Assembly: GCF_009793335.1 (NCBI RefSeq)
Contig: NZ_WING01000003.1
Span: 930,001-994,000, forward strand
Direction of reading: 5' to 3'
DNA from: Actinomadura sp. J1-007
GTDB lineage: Bacteria; Actinomycetota; Actinomycetes; Streptosporangiales; Streptosporangiaceae
Length of the DNA: 64,000 bases
The position numbers and the translations under genes are program-made. Below, in pieces: positions 60,952 through 64,000 of this stretch (the stretch's first letter is position 1; each line of letters opens with the position of its first letter). The notes beneath the pieces are model-generated. The model had not been told where the DNA came from. It did no database searches and was given only the letters and a program-made list of their open reading frames with translations.

Positions 60952-61350
60952 ATGGACTTCGTCTCGATCCGCGTCATCACCGCCGACGTCGCGCGCCTCA
61001 CCGGGTTCTACGAGCGGGCCACGGGGGTCTCGGCGACGCGGCCCACCGAGGACTTCAGCGAGCTGAGGACCCCGACCGCCACCCTCGCGATCGCGAGCAC
61101 GCGCACCGTCCCGCTGTTCGCGCCGGACTCCGCACGCCCGGCCGACAACCGCAGCGTGATCATCGAGTTCCTCGTGGACGACGTTGACCGCGCGCACCGG
61201 GACCTGGCCGAGGCCGGCGTCGAGTTCGTCAACGAGCCCACCACGATGCCGTGGGGCAACCGGTCGCTGCTGTTCCGCGACCCCGACGGCAACCTCGTCA
61301 ACTTCTTCACCCCGGTCACTCCGGAGGCCAAGGAGAAGTTCGCCCGTTGA
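60952..61350 (+). CDS. VOC (glyoxalase) family protein
   Basis: Small 132-residue VOC-fold protein: FVSIRVITADVARLTGFYER at the start, NRSVIIEFLVDDVDRAHRDL and WGNRSLLFRDPDGNLVNFFT at the end, the last being a strong family signature with a metal-ligand Glu/His region. ATG 60952 has AAGGAG eight bases upstream. It is divergent from a WYL regulator with a shared operator, an arrangement common for stress-inducible VOC proteins. Its substrate is unknown. Confidence 0.9.
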   Translation: MDFVSIRVITADVARLTGFYERATGVSATRPTEDFSELRTPTATLAIASTRTVPLFAPDSARPADNRSVIIEFLVDDVDRAHRDLAEAGVEFVNEPTTMPWGNRSLLFRDPDGNLVNFFTPVTPEAKEKFAR

Positions 61351-61415
61351 CCCCGCGCCCGGCCGCCGCACGGGGCGCGTGGCGGCGCGTTGAGGGGGTG
61401 GTCCACACTCGTGGC

Positions 61416-61802
61416 ATGGGTCCGTACGTGTTCGTGATCGAGTGCCATGCCGTGGAGCCCGGCGGGCGGTGGGCCCGCGTCCCCGGCGATGGGGGCAGCG
61501 GGATCGAGATGTACGGGGGCTCCGCGGCGGAGTTCGCGAACGTGCTTCTCGACCGGTGTTCCGCCCGGATCGCCGAAGGGGGCGGATGGTCGACCGAAGG
61601 GCCGTTCCAGCTCCGTGCGCGCGTCTGGTCCGAGTTCGCCGGAGCCGACGACGAGCCCCTGCCCGGGCTGGAGAGCCGCACCGCCGACCGCTGCTGGGAG
61701 GTGTTCGACCGCTTCGGGATCAGGACCGATGCCGAGGAGATCCGCGGATCGGCCGAGGTTCGCCGCCGGCTCCCGGACGGGTCCGCGGCGGGTCACGGCT
61801 GA
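61416..61802 (+). CDS. Small protein of unknown function
   Basis: 128-residue protein of mixed alpha/beta composition, no family recognised. Composition is acidic (GIEMYGGSAAEFANVLLD, then RTADRCWEVFDRFGIRTDAE), with no signal peptide or membrane helix. The ATG 61416 gives a credible start but has no strong ribosome site. Codon use is like that of neighbouring genes. It lies 65 bp after the VOC gene on the same strand and could share its transcript. It is convergent with the decarboxylase. The remaining 79 bp to 61881 show no feature. Confidence 0.5.
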   Translation: MGPYVFVIECHAVEPGGRWARVPGDGGSGIEMYGGSAAEFANVLLDRCSARIAEGGGWSTEGPFQLRARVWSEFAGADDEPLPGLESRTADRCWEVFDRFGIRTDAEEIRGSAEVRRRLPDGSAAGHG

Positions 61803-61881
61803 ACGGGCCGGGAGCGCACGGTCAACGGCCGGCCCGGTCCGGCGCCCCGGACGGAGCGCGTCGCCGTGGTGGCCGTGGCGG

Positions 61882-64000
61882 TCAGCGTGCCACGACCTCC
61901 ACGCGGTAGCGCCCGTCCGGGGCCCGGTGGACTCCGTGGATCTCGGTGGCCAGTTCGGGGAAGGCCAGGTCGAACGACTCCAGCGCGCGCAGGTAGGTCA
62001 CCAGCGGGCCCTCGGCGGGCCCCGCCAGCTCGCCCGGCATCAGCATCGGGATCCCGGGCGGGGTGACGACGACGGTGGCGGCGGCGACCCGTCCCGGCAG
62101 GCCGTCCAGGGGAACGCGCTCGGTGCGGTCCCGGATGAGGGCCTGGTGGCAGTCGGACGGCGTCAGGACGGGCTCGGGCAGGTCGGTGAAGACCTGGTCG
62201 AGCAGCAGGTCGAGGTGCGCGTCGCGCAGCGTGCCGTGCACCCGGTCGCAGAACGCGCGCAGCGTGACGCCGGGCGGACCGAGGCCCGGCAGCAGGGCGT
62301 CGAGGGCGACGCCGTCGTCGTAGGCGTTCTTGAAGTCGATGAGGGCGTCGATCAGCGTGCCCCACTTGCCCTTGGTGATGCCCATCGAGAACAGCACCAG
62401 CAGGGTGTGGTCCCCGGTCTTCTCCACCACGATGCCGCGCCGCTGGAGGTAGGCGGCGACGATCCGGGCCGGCACGCCCTCGTCGAGGGTCCCGGTGACG
62501 GCGTCCGCGCCGGGGCAGGTGATCGTCACCTTGATCGGGTCCAGCAGGCAGTAGCCGTCCTCCAGGCCGTCGAACCCGTGCCAGGCGGCCCCCGGCTCCA
62601 GCGTCCAGCAGCCGGGATCGGCGGCCAGCAGCGCCGGGTCGGCGTCGGCGAAGGCGGCCGAGCGGCCCGTGCGCGGATCGGTGACGCCGGGCGGCTGCCA
62701 CACGCCGAAGAACCAGCCGGGCCGTCCGCCGTCCTCGCGGACGCGGACGGCCAGCCGCGCCATCGCCTGCCGGAACCGGACCGCCTCCACGATGGCCTCG
62801 CCCGTGAGGAACGACCCGGACGGGCCGTCCATCATCGCCGCCGCGACGTCCAGCGAGGCGATCATCGGGTAGAGCGGCGAGGTGGAGGCGTGCATCAGGT
62901 ACGTCTCGTTGAAGCGGTCGTAGTCCACCGGGGCCCGCTCGGACGGGCGGACGTGCAGCATCGCGGACTGCGAGAGGGCGGCGAGCAGCTTGTGCGTGGA
63001 CTGGGTCGCGAACACGGTCGGGCGCCGCTCGCCCGGCAGGGTCCGCTCGTCCACCGCCATGCCGTACCGCCGCGCGTACAGCGGGTGGAACCGCGCGTAG
63101 GCGAACCACGCCTCGTCGAAGTGCACGCGCGGGACGGACGCGGACAGCAGGTCCCCGACGCGCACCGCGTCGTGGCACAGCCCGTCGTACGTCGAGTTGG
63201 TGATCACCGCGTACGTGGGGTCCCCCGCCGCGAGCGGGTGGCCGGCGAGGCGCGCGCGCACCGCCGCCCGCTCCAGCGCGGCGGGCGGGACGGGCCCGGC
63301 GAGGCCGAGGCCGTTGCGCTCGGGGACCAGGTAGACGGGGCGCGCCCCGGTGATGGTCAGGGCGTGCTGGATCGACTTGTGGCAGTTGCGGTCGACCAGC
63401 ACGGTGTCGTCCCGCGCGATCGCGTGGTGCGCGACGACGCGGTTGGCGGTCGAGTTGCCGTTGACCACGAAGAACGTGCGGTCCGCGCCGAAGACCCGGG
63501 CGGCGTTGCGTTCGGCGTCGCCGATCGGGCCCGTGTGGTCCAGTGGGGACCCCAGTTCGGGGACGGAGATGGACAGGTCGGCGCGCAGCAGGTTCTCTCC
63601 GAAGAAGTCGAAGAACGCCCGGCCGACCGGTGATTTCAGGAACGCGATGCCGCCCGCGTGCGCCGGGGTGTGCCAGGAGTAGCGATGGCGGTCCTCCATG
63701 CGCCGCAGGGCGCCGAAGAACGGCGGCAGGAGCTGCTCGCCGTACTGCTCGGCCGCGTGCGTGATGCGCCCGGCGATGAAGCCGGGGGTGTCCTCCAGCG
63801 GGAAGACGTAGCCCTGGATGACCTCGTACACCCACAGCGGGGGCTCCTCGCCGGAGGCCACCAGGAACACCGGCAGGCGGCGGAAGCGCTCGGCCACCGC
63901 CCGCAGCACCCGCTCGGCCTCGGGCAGGTCCCAGGAGAGCAGCACCGCGCCCAGCGAGGCGTCCGAGCCGATCACCGCCAGGGCGTCGTCGCCGCGGTTC
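61882..64000 (-). CDS. Orn/Lys/Arg decarboxylase (fold type I PLP), 5' end outside window
   Basis: Large PLP-dependent amino-acid decarboxylase, more than 706 residues visible. An N-terminal wing/receiver-like domain (LAVIGSDASLGAVLLSWDLP) is followed by SWHTPAHAGGIAFLKSPVGR, the PLP-domain GADRTFFVVNGNSTANRVV, VLVDRNCHKSIQHALTITGA and the PLP-lysine in FATQSTHKLLAALSQSAMLH. A C-terminal domain with DPIKVTITCPG and GIPMLMPGEL follows. The product is a diamine or agmatine from lysine, ornithine or arginine; the exact substrate is not readable. The frame stays open to the window edge (NRGDDALA before a GTG at 63975), so the start is beyond the window rather than at that GTG. Confidence 0.88.
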   Translation of the reverse strand, partial: NRGDDALAVIGSDASLGAVLLSWDLPEAERVLRAVAERFRRLPVFLVASGEEPPLWVYEVIQGYVFPLEDTPGFIAGRITHAAEQYGEQLLPPFFGALRRMEDRHRYSWHTPAHAGGIAFLKSPVGRAFFDFFGENLLRADLSISVPELGSPLDHTGPIGDAERNAARVFGADRTFFVVNGNSTANRVVAHHAIARDDTVLVDRNCHKSIQHALTITGARPVYLVPERNGLGLAGPVPPAALERAAVRARLAGHPLAAGDPTYAVITNSTYDGLCHDAVRVGDLLSASVPRVHFDEAWFAYARFHPLYARRYGMAVDERTLPGERRPTVFATQSTHKLLAALSQSAMLHVRPSERAPVDYDRFNETYLMHASTSPLYPMIASLDVAAAMMDGPSGSFLTGEAIVEAVRFRQAMARLAVRVREDGGRPGWFFGVWQPPGVTDPRTGRSAAFADADPALLAADPGCWTLEPGAAWHGFDGLEDGYCLLDPIKVTITCPGADAVTGTLDEGVPARIVAAYLQRRGIVVEKTGDHTLLVLFSMGITKGKWGTLIDALIDFKNAYDDGVALDALLPGLGPPGVTLRAFCDRVHGTLRDAHLDLLLDQVFTDLPEPVLTPSDCHQALIRDRTERVPLDGLPGRVAAATVVVTPPGIPMLMPGELAGPAEGPLVTYLRALESFDLAFPELATEIHGVHRAPDGRYRVEVVAR

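Noticed and set aside
56506..61371. 1,621-residue open frame on the minus strand opposite the GH87-like gene and beyond
   Set aside because: Repetitive Arg/Gly/Ala/Val-rich translation with no motifs, antisense to well-supported genes; a usual effect of high GC.
1..64000. tRNA, rRNA, CRISPR array or insertion sequence
   Set aside because: None recognised by reading; the tandem repeats lack spacer structure and there is no transposase motif.

Overview
The window is about 64 kb of very GC-rich DNA. Codon use is strongly G/C-ending, GTG starts are frequent, many genes overlap by 4 bp (ATGA/GTGA), and the gene families are typical of actinomycetes (FprB-type ferredoxin reductase, TipAS-type MerR regulator, LacI and WYL regulators). 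A filamentous actinomycete of the Streptosporangiales/Streptomyces kind is the likeliest source; I cannot name the genus. I saw no rRNA, tRNA, CRISPR array or complete insertion sequence.

Layout. 1-3.9 kb: polar amino-acid ABC transporter (binding protein, two permeases) with an SxxK-type asparaginase and CutC. 4.0-6.6 kb: an AurF-like di-iron oxygenase and an FprB-type reductase in one operon behind a promoter with a TetR-like operator. 6.6-17.2 kb: accessory genes, namely an inositol-monophosphatase homologue, a Tat-exported TPR/aspartyl-protease-like protein, an M20-like peptidase, an esterase with a deleted TetR regulator beside it, an MFS exporter with an FAD monooxygenase, a VOC protein with a TipAS-type MerR regulator, and a repeat-bearing protein of unknown function. 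18.2-38.5 kb: an unusual operon of a phospholipase-D-like enzyme and two giant proteins of about 3,330 and 2,881 residues. 38.5-41.4 kb: a ClpP-like protein without its catalytic residues, and an EamA permease.

41.6-48.8 kb: a glycerol operon (MFS permease, GlpK, GlpD, AGPS-like FAD oxidase, GlpP-family antiterminator) read leftward from a strong promoter whose leader can form a 16-bp-stem hairpin. 48.8-49.1 kb: a small ABM monooxygenase. 49.3-59.7 kb: a LacI regulator, sugar ABC transporter, GH13 alpha-glucosidase and a large secreted protein with a GH87-like (alpha-1,3-glucanase) domain, read here as an alpha-1,3-glucan utilisation locus. 59.8-61.4 kb: a WYL regulator divergent from a VOC protein across a perfect 12-bp inverted repeat. 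61.4-64 kb: a small unknown protein and an Orn/Lys/Arg decarboxylase cut by the window end.

At least 21 reading-frame breaks occur in otherwise well-conserved genes. Every one is repaired by adding a single base, which points to systematic one-base deletions in the assembly rather than real gene decay. Such genes are annotated over their full span as single CDS. The main candidate for an undescribed system is the PLD/giant-protein operon. Other points of interest are the pseudo-ClpP, the glycerol-operon leader hairpin, the TetR remnant beside its probable operator and the alpha-1,3-glucan locus.
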